Source: Scenedesmus sp. ARA3 (Eukaryota; Chlorophyta; Chlorophyceae; Sphaeropleales; Scenedesmaceae). Taken from it: DNA of 64,000 bases. Each line of letters starts with the position of its first letter. Position 1 is the first letter of the stretch. Position numbers and translations under genes: made by a program. The notes below the pieces were generated by a model. That model had not been told where the DNA came from. It searched no databases and worked only from the letters and a program-made list of their open reading frames with translations. Where the stretch lies: NCBI GenBank assembly GCA_004335835.1, contig RWJK01001221.1, positions 1 to 64,000 on the forward strand, given 5' to 3'. Below, one piece after another: positions 12,528-24,571 of the stretch.

Positions 12528-14450
12528 GGTGACGATGTGCAGTTGCTACAGGAATGGGGTGATTTTGGAATGAATGGGTGATAGGAGGGATGGAGGGAGG
12601 ATGTGAGGATGGATTGACGCCCGAAGGGCACTGGGTCGCGCAGCGGGCTAGCAGCGCGGGTGGGCTGAAGACATGGCGGGAAGAGCCAAGTGTTACATGC
12701 ATGGCTACCTGTATTCCGTGACGGGGCGATGGTTTGAACGTGCGAAACATTTAAACGAGTGTGTTCAACACTAGACTGCTGTTTGCTGCTTGTCGTGGCA
12801 TGTGACGCCGGGTAAGCCGGAGGGAACATCAAGTCGCGTTTGCACATGCTTATGCGTGTCAGGTAGCCGGGCTTCGTTAATTTGGCAAAATTTTTGGATT
12901 GCGGCAATTTTTAGCAGCCACTGGCAGGTGTAGATGTCAGCAGAACTCGTCATCTTATGCAGGTGGGGCGCCAATCGTGATGCGAGGCTATGCCGTTGGA
13001 GACCTGACAGCTGTGCAGCTACATTTGCGTTCATGATCGCCCGATGTATTTCAAGGAAAACGCCAGCCCAATGCAGATGCCGGCAGTGGGGTGCACGCCT
13101 GTGACAGCATGTCCAGATCTCGAAGCTGTTCCAACCAGCCTATTACAGCCATACCGCAACACTACTGCTGAAAGGCGTTGCAGGTAACACACTTTGCACT
13201 ACTGTTGGTGACAATGCCAATCACACTTGCATTGGTGAGGGACGACATGACAAAGCCTTGCCTTCCGCGCGGAGCATACCAGACAAACAAGATCAGCCCT
13301 CATTGTTACACCATCTTTCCATCTTTGTGCAGCGCGTCACAGTATCATACATGATGCTGCTGCCGCGGTTTGAGTGCCCTCAACAGTGCTTTCAGGGTCC
13401 TGAAGACCTTAACTGCAAAGCAACAACTGGCCTGCTGAGCTGGTCACACCACGCAGCACATCCTGAAGCCGCATGAATTCGTCCTGTTCAAATGGAATGC
13501 ATCTCACAACTTGGCATACAACCGCGGTGCAACAAACCTTGGTCGCACTCATTATTCACGCACTGCTGGCAAGCTGTCAGCCAAGACCAAGCGCCGTGGC
13601 AAATGTTAATGGTACCAAATACCACTGCACTGCTCAGCTCAACAGCTTTGTGAGGAGACGCATGAAAAGCCGACCGTCCTCTCAACCACGCCGCACAACA
13701 CACAAACTCCTGCACCCAGCAATGCAGTAGCTGCTGCATGTCGCACTGCTGCTTCCCAGCACAGATCTGTGTAGCTGCAAGGCATGCAGAAGAATGCAGT
13801 CACAACAGCAGGCATGCGCAAATCAAAGGTGCGTCGCAGCATAGACCCCACGCCATCACACCTGCGCAGCCTTCCAGCAGGAGAGCAGCACACAAACAGC
13901 TCTGGCAGCTGCTGTGCGCATGTCGTTTGCAGCCCTGCCAACTGCAGGCCGTTGTCAGGCCGTTCAACAAAATGCATTAACAATGCATGTGCTCAGCGGG
14001 CTCACACAGCCAGGCCTAGAGTGCCCAGCAATGCAAGCTCCGCACAAACACAAACAGGTGAGCAGCACATAGCAAACTGGCAGGTCAAACCTGCGAGGCA
14101 TGTGCGTTGGTTGCAGCCCTGCAACTGCAGTCGAGCCGCAAACGGCCCCTACGCGCGTCCGCACGCACAACGTGCGTCGAACACTAACCACTCCCCGAAG
14201 CAAGTCCCTGCCTCGACATCCCTCCCCGCGTGCAACAGCACCCAGCGTGCAACAGCACCCAGCAACGCAGCATCAAACCCCTGGGCCAAAGCGCCACCAC
14301 TCACACGCAGCAGCGACAGCAGCACCTCCACCACCTGGGACAAATACGCTTCGCCAACCAGGCAGCAGCTGCACAGCCGCAGCAGCACGCGTGCCCAGCC
14401 CCTGCCTGCCACACACAGCACACCCCAGCCCTGCTGCTGCACATGCAGCA
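12528..14450. other. Intergenic: FAR upstream region and 3' flank of the zinc-binding gene
   Basis: 5' flank of the acyl-CoA reductase (12528 to about 13000; a gggagggatggaggg-type purine stretch at 12580-12600) and 3' flank of the next minus-strand gene. A short direct repeat of gtgcaacagcacccagc occurs at about 14230-14265. Long plus-strand open frames here have no recognisable content. Confidence 0.45.
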
Positions 14451-17000
14451 TCAGCCAGCCACACCACACAGAGCCAGCAGGCTGTCCAGGTCATCGTCCT
14501 CTTCACCGCCAGCAGCAGCAGCAGTAGCCATGCCATGGCCAGCAGCCATTGGCACCATACCAAATGCTGCCGCCTGCTGCACACCATAGCCGCCAAAGCC
14601 TGCTGCGTTGTTGAGGGTGGAGCTCTTGACTGCTGCCTGCTGCTGCCACAGAGGCTGTGCTGGCTGCTGCTGGAAGCCTAGTCCTGCAAAGCTGCCGAGT
14701 GTTGGCACTGGCTCTGCCACTGGGACTGCCACAGGCACTGCAGCTGGCACGACGACAGGCTGTGCGATAGGGACTGAGAAGGCAGGCAGCACGACAGGTG
14801 GCGGCGATGCAGGCTGCTCGAGCAGCTGCTCAGTGGTAGCAGCAGACGATGCAAATGCACTGCCTGCGCCGTAGCCGCTGAGGATGTCGCGCTGGCGCTG
14901 CATCTCCTGCTGAAGCTCGTACTCGCGCCTGCTCTGCTCCATGATCGCAGCCAGTGCTGCATCATCAGCATCCGAGGCGGCAGCAGCAGCAGCATGCTCG
15001 CCGCTGCTGCCAGCATCAGGCAGCGCTGCAGGGGTGCTGGCGTTGGAGAGGCTGCTGCTGGGGCGAGTCAGGGCAGCCGGCGCAGCAGCGCTGCTGACAT
15101 CAGATGCTGAGTCATCGCCGACATCTTCTGACAGCTCAGCGTCCTCGTCATCGGAGTCGTCGCCGCCAACATACAGCCCAAGCAGCTGCTGATAGCGCTT
15201 GATGTCTGTGACGAAGGAGTTGCTGCTCAGCAGTGCAGCAGCGCCAGCAGTAGTGCCCAGGCTGCTGCCCGCGCCTGCATTGCTGCTGCTGCCGGCGCCA
15301 TCATTCCAGCCGTCCACGCTGGAAGCGTCTGTGATTGCTGTGCCGGACTCGCTGCACGCATCGCCGCCCGCAGCATCCTGCTGCTGCTTCTTCTTGCGGC
15401 GCTGCAGGTTCTTCTTCTGCGCCTTGGTCAGGGCCTCTTCAAGCACCAGCCCCACAGGCACATGCGGCCCCTTGGGCTTCTCTAGCTCTGCTGCTGCAGC
15501 CAAAGCAGCCGCTGATGCTGCTGCATGGTCCTCTGCTGTTGGGGCCTGCCTCACTGCTGAACTGGCGCCAGCTTGCTGCCACACGTTGCCGGCTGGGGGT
15601 GTTGCGGTGCGTAGCCTGCTTGCAGGAAAGAGGCAGATGCGTGACGTTGCGGCAGAGAACGGGGTGGCAGCATGGCACAGGACATGTCAAGTGTCAAGCA
15701 AGATGAAAAGGTAAAGATCTTGGGTACAGTAGGCATGCTGAGCCTAGATGATCAACAGCAGTGCTGAACAAGGCAGTCACTAGCGGCCACCTGCCATCTG
15801 TGTGCTGCAGACGCCGCTGGTAAAGGCACGATGCACTCCGCTGACACCTGTTCATGCGCTTGGCTGATAACAAGCCGCAGATTGCCGTGCGCAAGCAAAG
15901 CTGTGTACTCACGGTGCACCAGACCTCAGCACAGTAGCAGCCTGCTGCGCAATGGGCTTGGCCTTGCGCGGAATGGCAGGCGGCTTGGCTTGCTGCTGCT
16001 GCTTGGCCTTGGGATCAGGCTTCTGCTTGACTTGCTTTGCCATCACCTCGTTGATGGGTGGGGCAACGGACTTCTTCTTTTTCTCCTCGTTCCTGGGTAT
16101 GATAGGGTGTGACTTATCAACCTGCACGTGCAGCATGCCGCAGGACATCAGGATTTGCAAGCATGGCCAGGGCGTGCGCTGACTAGCATGACCTGGGAGA
16201 GCAACAATCGCCTGCATGAACTGCATGCAGTCCAGCCATGCATTTTTCAAATGTGCTGATGGTGGCCAGCACTGACTTCAAAGGCTATTGAGGAGCAAAA
16301 GGGTTCACTTCTTGTTTGCTAACAGCCAGCCAGCACAACGGCATCACAGATGCTGCAGACCTTGTGCTGAAGGTTCCAACCTGCCGGCAAAAAACAGCAC
16401 TCACCCTGCCCTTGCACTCATCTGGAAAACGAGTGGCTTTGCCTCGCCCACGTGGGCAGGGAAATCCAGTCTTGCGATTCCTGCAGCACCACCCAGCACA
16501 CACAAGCAGCAGCACCACATAAGCAACACCCCCTCCAGTTTTGGAGCAGCACTTGCAATTGCAGCGCTGCCTGAAGAAGCCGAAGCAAGGCTTTAAAAAA
16601 GCCCAGCTGGCCACACGGAGACGGCTGGCTGATGTTATAGCAGCGACATCAACAGCAGCAGCAGCATGACCAACAGCCGACACTCACATCTCAAAGCCAT
16701 GCTTCTTTAGGTACTTTTCTAAACAGCCCTGATGGTATAAGAGCGGCTCACAGCGCCCGCAGCTGATGGCGACGCATATCTGCGCACAACAAGCGACCGC
16801 GTGAGCAAGGATGGACGGGCCTAGAAGATGCACATCCGCCCCACAGGCCCTGGATTGCTGTTTAACTATTGCACAAGCATTGTGATTCCCAAATCGAGCC
16901 TCACCTCTGCGTCTGGATGGCACACATCGCCACAGAGGTCGCAGCACTCGCCCCTGATATCGCGCAGCCTGTCTGCGCCACAGTCTACTGCCGTGGCCAT
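14451..17000 (-). CDS. Cys-rich zinc-binding protein, 545 aa, function unknown
   Basis: Five minus-strand exons with agreeing phases: 17000-16905, 16779-16688, 16480-16405, 16121-15913 and 15615-14451 (1638 nt). The ATG at 17000 opens MATAVDCGADRLRDIRGECC. Cysteines 7, 19, 20, 23, 27, 34, 39, 42, 51, 71 and 85 with His28 and His48 form one or two zinc sites (CCDLCGDVCH, SCGRC-x8-C, then CPRGRGKATRFPDEC). After this come KSHPIIPRNEEKKKK and Lys-rich sequence, QKKNLQRRKKK, a Ser/Asp/Ala-rich acidic region, a short coiled-coil-like EQSRREYELQQEMQRQRD, a Pro/Val/Ala-rich stretch and a short acidic C-terminus (EEDDDLDSLLALCG). The compact Cys cluster resembles RING/PHD-like folds, but I cannot assign a named family; the conserved unit is probably the first 130 residues. 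The basic tails suggest nucleic-acid or ribosome association (inference). Confidence 0.8.
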
Positions 17001-20000
17001 AGCAGGCGACCTGGACTACTGAGGCACAACGATTGCCAGAGGAGAGCAAGCCAGAGGCAACTGAACGTGATGCAACAATTGAAGCTGAAATGACTGCAAG
17101 GCACTTGAATATTAACCAGAGAAAAGATGTGGTGTAATTGCAAAGGGACATGGGCCGGTTGAGGATTTTGAGTAGTGCAAGAACCTCCGCACAAGGGCAC
17201 AGGACGAGGTTCAGATCGCCGGGAGTTCCCGCGTCAAAGCATCCTCTTTTAGCTGAAGTTTTTGAAATTCACTTACTGTTGGCAGCTCTTGCTGAACATG
17301 CAGCTGTCTGCGAGCATCCGCCTCCAGCTCCCATCTACCAAAGCACAACGGGCGGGTAGCTTGCCACATGGCATTCGGTGCTTTGACCAAAGGTCTGAGC
17401 TGTCGATCATCTTTTGTGACAACGTGCTGCCGCGTATTTGGTGCATGGCGCACCTGTGGAGTGCAGTGCGCAGGATCACAGCACTGGAGAAGATCGTTGG
17501 ACAGCTCTTATGTGCGTGCTTCCTTGCTAGCTGACGTTGCTATATCAGGTAATAAAAATCTATTGATTGCTTTGCTTTTCTTGCTGTGTTTATGGTGTGT
17601 CTGCTGCGCTCCTTCACAAAACTCTCCCTTCACAACATAGGGCATAGGGTTTCCCTTCGATGCAAGTCCGCCAGAGCATGGATGCAATGGGCATGCAATA
17701 AAAATGCAGCCAAGATGCAACGATAAACAGAATCTTGAGGAATCTAGGGGTAAACATCCTCTGCGAGCCCGGAAAAAGCCCGGATTCGGGTTCTGCATGT
17801 TCTAATACCTTTGTTCCTTCAGTTTCGCGGCCACGCGCCCAGTAAATTGCGAGATATCCATGATTGAATCTTGATTGCAATTGCAATGCAATTGCAACGT
17901 GCGTGCAACGCTTGCCATTCGCGGCGGCGGAATTGCATCGAAAGGAAACCCTATGGTAACTCAGTTGCAGTGCAACGGCAGTGCGAATGCAATGCACCAA
18001 CAGGCAGGCTACCGATGATGGTTTGCAAGTCAATGATGCACTTGAGAAGCCACAACTTTAGTAAACACGTGGTTCGTCTCACCATGCACAGTCTCTCAAA
18101 GACTCACCATGCACAGCACTGCTGTGGTTGAACCACAGCTTGTTGTGATCACATGACAGTCCTGTCACAACCTGGCATGCCAGCGCACCACCATCCATTC
18201 AAGTCGCTGTTGGTGAAAGCAACTGGCAAGCAACCCAGTTGAACATGCAGATCAGGCCAGATGCCACATCAGTTGGCCAACTCTGGCATGCATCAGCAGG
18301 AAGCAGCGGCAGCATACGGGCACTGTCTGGCAGCGTGGCAGCTGTTGCAGCTACTGCAGCACACACACAGCAATCATGCCATTGCTAGGGTTCGCTCAAC
18401 TGCTGTAATGGCGAGCAAGTAGGACTATGTCCTTGCCTGATACCAAAAAAATGACATTGCTTCAACCTGGCGACGTGCAAACATCCAGCGCTGCAAGCAA
18501 TGAAGCCAGCACAGCCATGCACAGGGTTTCAGCTGAGCATCCAGCAACATACATATGTATGTCATGCATGACACATAACATAGGATACATTGACAACAGA
18601 GCTACCCTCCTTGCAGGCCAAAGCATGTACCCCCTTCGGCAGTACACACAATGCTGTGTCCAATCAGATGATGAACGTACACTCATGCAGGCATGCAGGC
18701 TGCGGAAGCAGCTCTTCATCATCAAATCAAGTCTCACAAGGGTCGAAAACAACCCTTGATGGCTGCAAAGTGCAGCAAATTCAGCAATTCATATCAAGAC
18801 GGTTGTGCCCATCAGCAGGGCCAGCACAGCATGATGACTGCTGTTAGTAGTACAGCCACGGCCGGCAGCACAGCATGCTGACTGCTGTTAGTAGCGCAGG
18901 CACGGCCGGCAGCATAGCATGATGACTGCTGTTAGTAGCACAGCCACGGCCGGCAGCACTTGTCAAACAGTGAGAGTTCTCTCAGCTGCATGTACCATCA
19001 TCATGATATACCCATCAAGCCATGCCATCGATGCATGCAACCATGATCCGGCAACAGAATGCTGAACGCCGCAGCATGCGCAGCTCGTATGAGCTCACCA
19101 CGCTTGGCACTGAGCGCACACACTGCAATTCTTTGCTAACACACAGCACCTGCCGTGTCAAAAGCCACCAACAAAACAGGCAGCCCTGTTCTGTTGCTGT
19201 TGTGACAGTTGCAGGCTGCACAAACAACCTGAGACAACAAATCACCCGTTACAGGGAGCAGGCGGCAGTTTGCACACTGCAAGCGTACACACACACTCCC
19301 ACACTAACAGCACAACTGGAGAATACTTTGTGAATGCAATTGGACAACAAGCAAACAGTGTTCTTACAGCAAGGAAACAGCGCTGTTGCAGCAGCAACGT
19401 GCCTCATGTTTCTGCATGAGCGCTCATTCCAGCCTACACACTCATGTGATCCCGCAGCAATGCTTCAGCAAGGTATGAGCAAACAACTAAAGAATCAAAG
19501 CCCTTGTGTAGATGTGTGCGTGCACATGCTGCTACCCCTGCCCTCAGTTCCATGGCAGTCTTGCTTGCCATGCCAAGCAGCAAGCAGCCTCAAAAACCCT
19601 ATGCCAAGTGTGTAAACTTTCACTCAAGCCGCTGGTTAAATCCCACGCACCAAGCAAGTGTGTACGTTAGTGGTCAGACTGCTGCATGTTGTTGCATGCA
19701 GGCAGCGTTTGTGCGCTGATGTGCATACAGTAAGCGCCTATCGCTCAAAGAGCAGCAGTGTTAGGTAAGGAATCACAACACGAACAATGACGGGACCCGT
19801 GCATGTCCCATTCTCAACAACCACACGCGCATTTTGCAATCAGCTGACGGCAACACGCACCCGTGCATTACGAGCAGCACACATGCTCAAGCAGAAAGGC
19901 AGACGTCTGCCACAGCGTCGACGCTGTGCACGCCTCACACACAAACAAAGCTGCAGCTCTTGCAACACAAGTACCCCAGCAGTCACTCCCCAGCGCCCAG

Positions 20001-20126
20001 CGCACGCTCTTGCGCATGCATTGACACACACATACAGCAAGCAACACAACCTGTGCACGGGTAACGCATGAGGCTCCAGCGGACTCCCGAACAGACTCTG
20101 CACCGCAACAGCCATCTGATACATGT
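17001..20126. other. Intergenic region, 3.1 kb, no recognised gene
   Basis: Between two minus-strand genes. Contains attgcaattgcaatgcaatt near 17873, a 44-bp minisatellite at 18822-18953, and CA/GCA-rich DNA near the 3' end of the NT-C2 gene. Open frames here show no conserved content. Confidence 0.5.
18822..18953. repeat. 44-bp minisatellite, three units
   Basis: Units 18822-18865, 18866-18909 and 18910-18953 start cagcacagcatgatgactgc and end cacggccgg, differing at only a few positions; a 6-base start of a fourth unit follows. Confidence 0.95.
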
Positions 20127-23100
20127 CTACAGACCAAACCTGTTTTCGTGCCCGCCCCAAGACTGCCTCCCCAGCGCCGGCAGATGCTTGCGCTGATCAG
20201 TACTGCCGCTGTATCTCTCCTGGTCACTGCCGGTGTAGCGAGGTCCGTCACACTCGTCATTCGACTGCGCGCAACACCTGCCACCTTCACCAAGTGCAGC
20301 TGGCACTGCTCTGTTGTCCTGCAGCAAGCGGCCGCCAAGCTGCCGCGGCTGCATGCTCTGCTGCAAGCCAGCGCCGCCGCCAGTGCTGCTGCTGAGCCCT
20401 GGAGTGCCTGCAGCGCGCGCAGCCTGCTGCTGCTGCAGCCGCTGCCATGTGGCGTCTATGCTCTGGCCACTGCCAGCACATGCTGGTGCGTGCTCTGCAA
20501 CCCCGTTCCCAGCACAGCTGCGGCTGCTGTTGCTGCTTGCCGTGCTGTCGAGTCCAATCAGGCTGTTGACTGGCCGGATCCAGCTTCCCCAGCTCCAACT
20601 GCCGCTGCTGCTGCTGCTGCTGCTGCCCTTGCCTGCAGCTGATGCAGAGGCAGAGCTGCTCGTATTACGTTTGACTAGAGGCGCCGAGGACGGCGCAGCA
20701 GCAGCCGACTGCTGTGATGATGCATAGCTAGATAATGATGACGACTGCTGCGGCAGGCCCTCTCCCTGATCAAAGCTGTCTCCAGAGCTACCACTGCAGC
20801 TGGCCATCACGCCAGGCAGTGGCATGCAGCTGCTGCCAAGCCCAGCCGCCTGCAGCTGCCGCTGCTGCTGCTTTGCAGCATCCTGCAGCTCCTTATGCTG
20901 TTCCTGCAAGCCATCATGCTGCAGCTGCAGGGTTACCAGCTGCGTGGCGAGCTTGCTGTGGCGCTGCCGCTCGTTTTTGAGCTCGCCTTGCAGCGTGCTG
21001 ACCTGCAGGTCTGCTTGTGCCAGCTGCAGCTTGGTTTCCACAAGCTTGTCCAGCAGTGCATTGGCTTGCAGCTGGCTCAGCTGGCTCTCTGCGATCTGCA
21101 GCTGCTGCTGCAGCATGGCGTGGCTGTGCTGCGCTGCATCCACTTGCTCCTGCATGGCAGCTGCTGTCTTCTCCCACTGCAGGACAGAGCCGGCAGTGTG
21201 CAGGGAGAGGAAGCGAAGAGTCAGACAGATTGTCGACACTGATACAAAGGTGTTGAAGTTGAACAATGTGCTGGCAGCGCTGGCAGCATACACAGGATAG
21301 GCAGCAGCAGGGCAGCGGGGGCGGCAACATGTGCAGCAGCCGCGCTCGTCTCATACAGATTATGATACTGCACCGCGTGATAGCACAAGCATGCAACAAC
21401 TTCAATGAACTTGCAAGCTGCTGCTGTAGTGAGCCTTCCTCGCACCTGGGTTGCTTTGAAGCGCCAGTCATTCCTCTCGCACAGCAGCCCCCTGCACAGC
21501 TGCTGCAGCTTCGCCGCATCATTGCCACTCGCCGCGATCTGGCGCATCAGCTCATCTGTGGTGACCTCCTTTGCCGCCGCATCATCTTTCGCAAACGGCC
21601 ACATCCACTGCGGCAGGTGCCCATGCAGCGCTTTGTGCATGTTGCCATGCCTGCCATCCTCACAAACTGAGGACATCACAGAGTCAGGCAGCTCGCTGGA
21701 TCCTGAGCGCTGCCGCTGGCTTGCCGGCCGCACTCGTGGCGGGCTACTGCTGTTGCTGGCTGCGCTGCCGCCTGCTGGCCTGCTGCTGCAGCCGCCGCTG
21801 CTGATGAATGAGTCCCCGCTAGTGGCAGCAATGTGCTTGCGCAGCGCTTCAGCTGACAGGGCTTTCTCCCGCTCCAAGCTCTCACTGCTGCCGTCATGGC
21901 TGCCTGTCGCTGCTGCAGTGCCGGAAGACGCCTCTTCTCCTTCTAGGATTGGTGCTATCATCGAGCGCTCTGATTGCCCGCCAAACATCCTGCGCCGGCC
22001 AAGGCGGTTGGCGCTTGCTGCCACTGCGCTGGACGCAACAAGCAGCTCATTCGAGCCACGCCCGGCCAGACCTGTTGCACCCACAGCAACAGGCGCTGCT
22101 GCGCTGCTGTCTTTCGGGACGATGCGTGCGGTGAGGGCGTCACGCAGGCGGCCATCACTGCTGCCGCTGCCGCGGTTTCCAGCCACGATGCTTGCTGCGA
22201 TGGCTGCAGCAGCAGCTGCCTGGCGCGCATTCATGCTGTTGATTCTCAGGTGGTAGTCTGCCAGGGAAGACAGGTCAGCACTGCTGGTTCTGTCGGTCTT
22301 CTTGACAGGCGGCGGCAGGACCCCTCCACCTATAGAGCAGCAGCAAACGCAGCAGCAGTGACACAGCTGCAAATCAGCCGCTGGCACAGCAGCAGGGCAT
22401 CAGTGCGGGCGCTGCGCACCAACCAAGAGGCTGACGTGCATTTTCGGCAGGCACTGCAGTCAACAACCATACAACAACCATGTGCATCATTCCTCAGCCA
22501 CATGACACATTGTTCACACATGAGACGCATCAGCAGCTGATGCTGACGCTCACCCATCGGCAAGTCCGCGGGGTTGCTGCTGCTGCTGTTGTCGCCTTCA
22601 ACAGCAGCGTGGCGCGCCTCCAAACTGCCGCCGCTGTGGTCCGACCCTGCAATGCTGCTGAAGTCAGTCTCACTCTCATTTTCACTTGTGCCGCCGCTCC
22701 TGCTGCTCTTGGTCTTCTTCCAATTCTGCAGCCACACTGCGCGGATGCTAAGGGTCAAACTGCCGTGCGGTGTGAGAGGCACATCCACAATCTGCGCTGC
22801 TGCTGTGCTGCTGAGAGTGCAGAATTCAGCGAGGTTGAGCTTGGTGCGAGCCACAGTCTTGCGGCGCTGGTGGTTGTCGCCATGGTGGAAGTGAATGCCG
22901 CCATGTTGTTGGCTCTCGCGGATGACTTGGACTTTGAACTTGTATTCCTTTGGCAGCAGTGTGTTCTCCACTTTGTGGATGGTGGAGGTCTGCAGGGCAG
23001 GGGGCAGCGCGTTTGCAGCAAGGTAAGCGACCTAGCAGTTTTATCAAGGAGGAAATTGGGTATGTTGTTGTGGCCAGCAGCTGCTGCAGCAGCAGCAACC

Positions 23101-23766
23101 CAAACAAAGTGGGTGCTGCTGGGTGGCGCCATGAGCATCACATGCTGCTGCTGCTGCTGCTGCTTCAGCCCCTGCACTCCAAAGCCAGCTGCAGTTTCAC
23201 AATATCAGCTTTAACAGCTGCAGGCTCTGCAATAATGCCAGTTATTTTGTGACGCACCATGCGCATCACACTGCTGAAGCGTGCCTTGCCATCGGCGCCC
23301 AGGGTGCTGGGCTCTGTGTAGGAGATCTTGGTGCCGCTTTCACACACCACAGACGCCTGCGCAGGGCCTGCCATGACGCCCTCTGCAGTCAATTAGCATT
23401 TAAAAGACAACATGTTGGCGGTAGCATGCAGGAGGGTACAAATAGGAGATGGACAGCAGCTGGCGTGATGTGTGCTGCTGTCAGAGCAGCAGCAAGGTAA
23501 CCCCAAGGTGTCTCTACTGCAGCGGCTAGCACGTTTGCATGCAGCTGGACAAGACCATAACTTAGGTACAGATTGAAAATATATGGCTTTGCATCTGCTG
23601 CGGGCTGGTCCTGGTGGCCCTGGAAAAAGTGGGGTTGCTGGCACCCGTCGCTGGTGGGGATGCTGCAGCCTACGATGGCCAAATACACCGGTTGAAACGC
23701 ACCACATCGCGTTGGAATGATCTCAAAGTGGTACCGATGAGGAGTTTTCTTTTTGAGGAATGCCAT
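20127..23766 (-). CDS. NT-C2 (EEIG1/EHBP1 N-terminal type) domain protein with coiled coil, 852 aa
   Basis: Five minus-strand exons in agreeing phase: 23766-23703, 23382-23258, 22989-22554, 22329-21446 and 21176-20127 (2559 nt). The first ~150 residues read as an NT-C2 domain: MAFLKKKTPHRYHFEIIPTRC, a middle strand ASVVCESGTKISYTEPS, then YKFKVQVIRESQ...RRKTVARTKLNLAEF and VPLTPHGSLTLSIRAVW. The family links membranes or Rab-type GTPases to cytoskeleton and organelle movement in animals and plants. A Ser/Ala-rich linker follows, then a heptad-rich coiled coil from about residue 504 to 611 (EQVDAAQHSHAMLQQQLQ...). The last ~240 residues are disordered Ser/Gln-rich. It is divergent with subtilase A, with 805 bp between the start codons. 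Confidence 0.85.
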
Positions 23767-24571
23767 AGTCCCGTGCTGGGGGCGAGCACTTCCAGCCCCT
23801 AAAAGACACTGATCTTTTCGTTATACTGGTGCTTTCTTGCCCTTGATCAGGCACCAAGCGTAGCAAACAATGGGTTCGCTCATGTCCACAAGACAAACAA
23901 CGCTTACGGGAGTGGGTCACAGCACTAAAACGGTTGAACTAATCATTGGGAATGTGATGAGTGGCACGAAACCAGGGTGCTGCCACAAGCTGCGAGTGAC
24001 AGCGGAGAAAACCACAGTGACATGCCCTGTGAGTTTTGGCGTAAGGCTCAACAGAACTACTATGCACTGGCATCAAGCTAGTTTGAGTCTGGTGTACTTG
24101 GTTGTCACCCTAACGCCAGCAGCACGACGAGAATACACACCCACATCAACACAGCTACTTGCAGTGTAGGGAAGATGCTGCTGCATGGGTCCCACAGGAA
24201 GTTCGATTACATACAGTTTCCAATAAAACCGGATATCATGGGTCTGGGGACGTGTTCAGGTACAGCTCCGAACACTACTGAGGTGCTGCCTTGAACCATG
24301 TGCTGTAACCACTTGAACTGACTCGACAACACAAGCGAAAAAGTTAAAAGGAAGTGTGATGTTGATGAAAAGTTACGCCAGCTGGTTCCACTCTGGTTTC
24401 CTCACTTAAATGGTCACAAAAGCCTTGCCAGTCGAGAATTGCCACGCCCGCATGCAGGCACGCAAGCAACACCTAGTTTAAACGTTTGATGTTATGTGCA
24501 TTGTAGTGAAACCTTGAGCCTGCACACACACCACGTGGCTGTCTGGGCGAGGGCAACTGCAGAGAGCAGCA
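23767..24571. promoter_or_regulatory. Shared upstream region between divergent NT-C2 and subtilase A genes
   Basis: 805 bp separating two start codons on opposite strands, less repeat-rich and AT-richer than the coding DNA. It must hold both promoters, but I see no motif I can name with confidence. Confidence 0.5.

Noticed and set aside
13784..14527. 247-residue plus-strand open frame
   Set aside because: Composition is Ser/Thr/Gln/Pro without any ordered segment; it lies in the 3' flank of the zinc-binding gene and overlaps its last exon antisense.
18822..18953. Possible CRISPR array
   Set aside because: Units are contiguous 44-bp repeats without spacers, in a eukaryotic genome.
20148..22540. 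Several plus-strand open frames over 100 residues
   Set aside because: All lie opposite the NT-C2/coiled-coil exons whose phases and domain are convincing.
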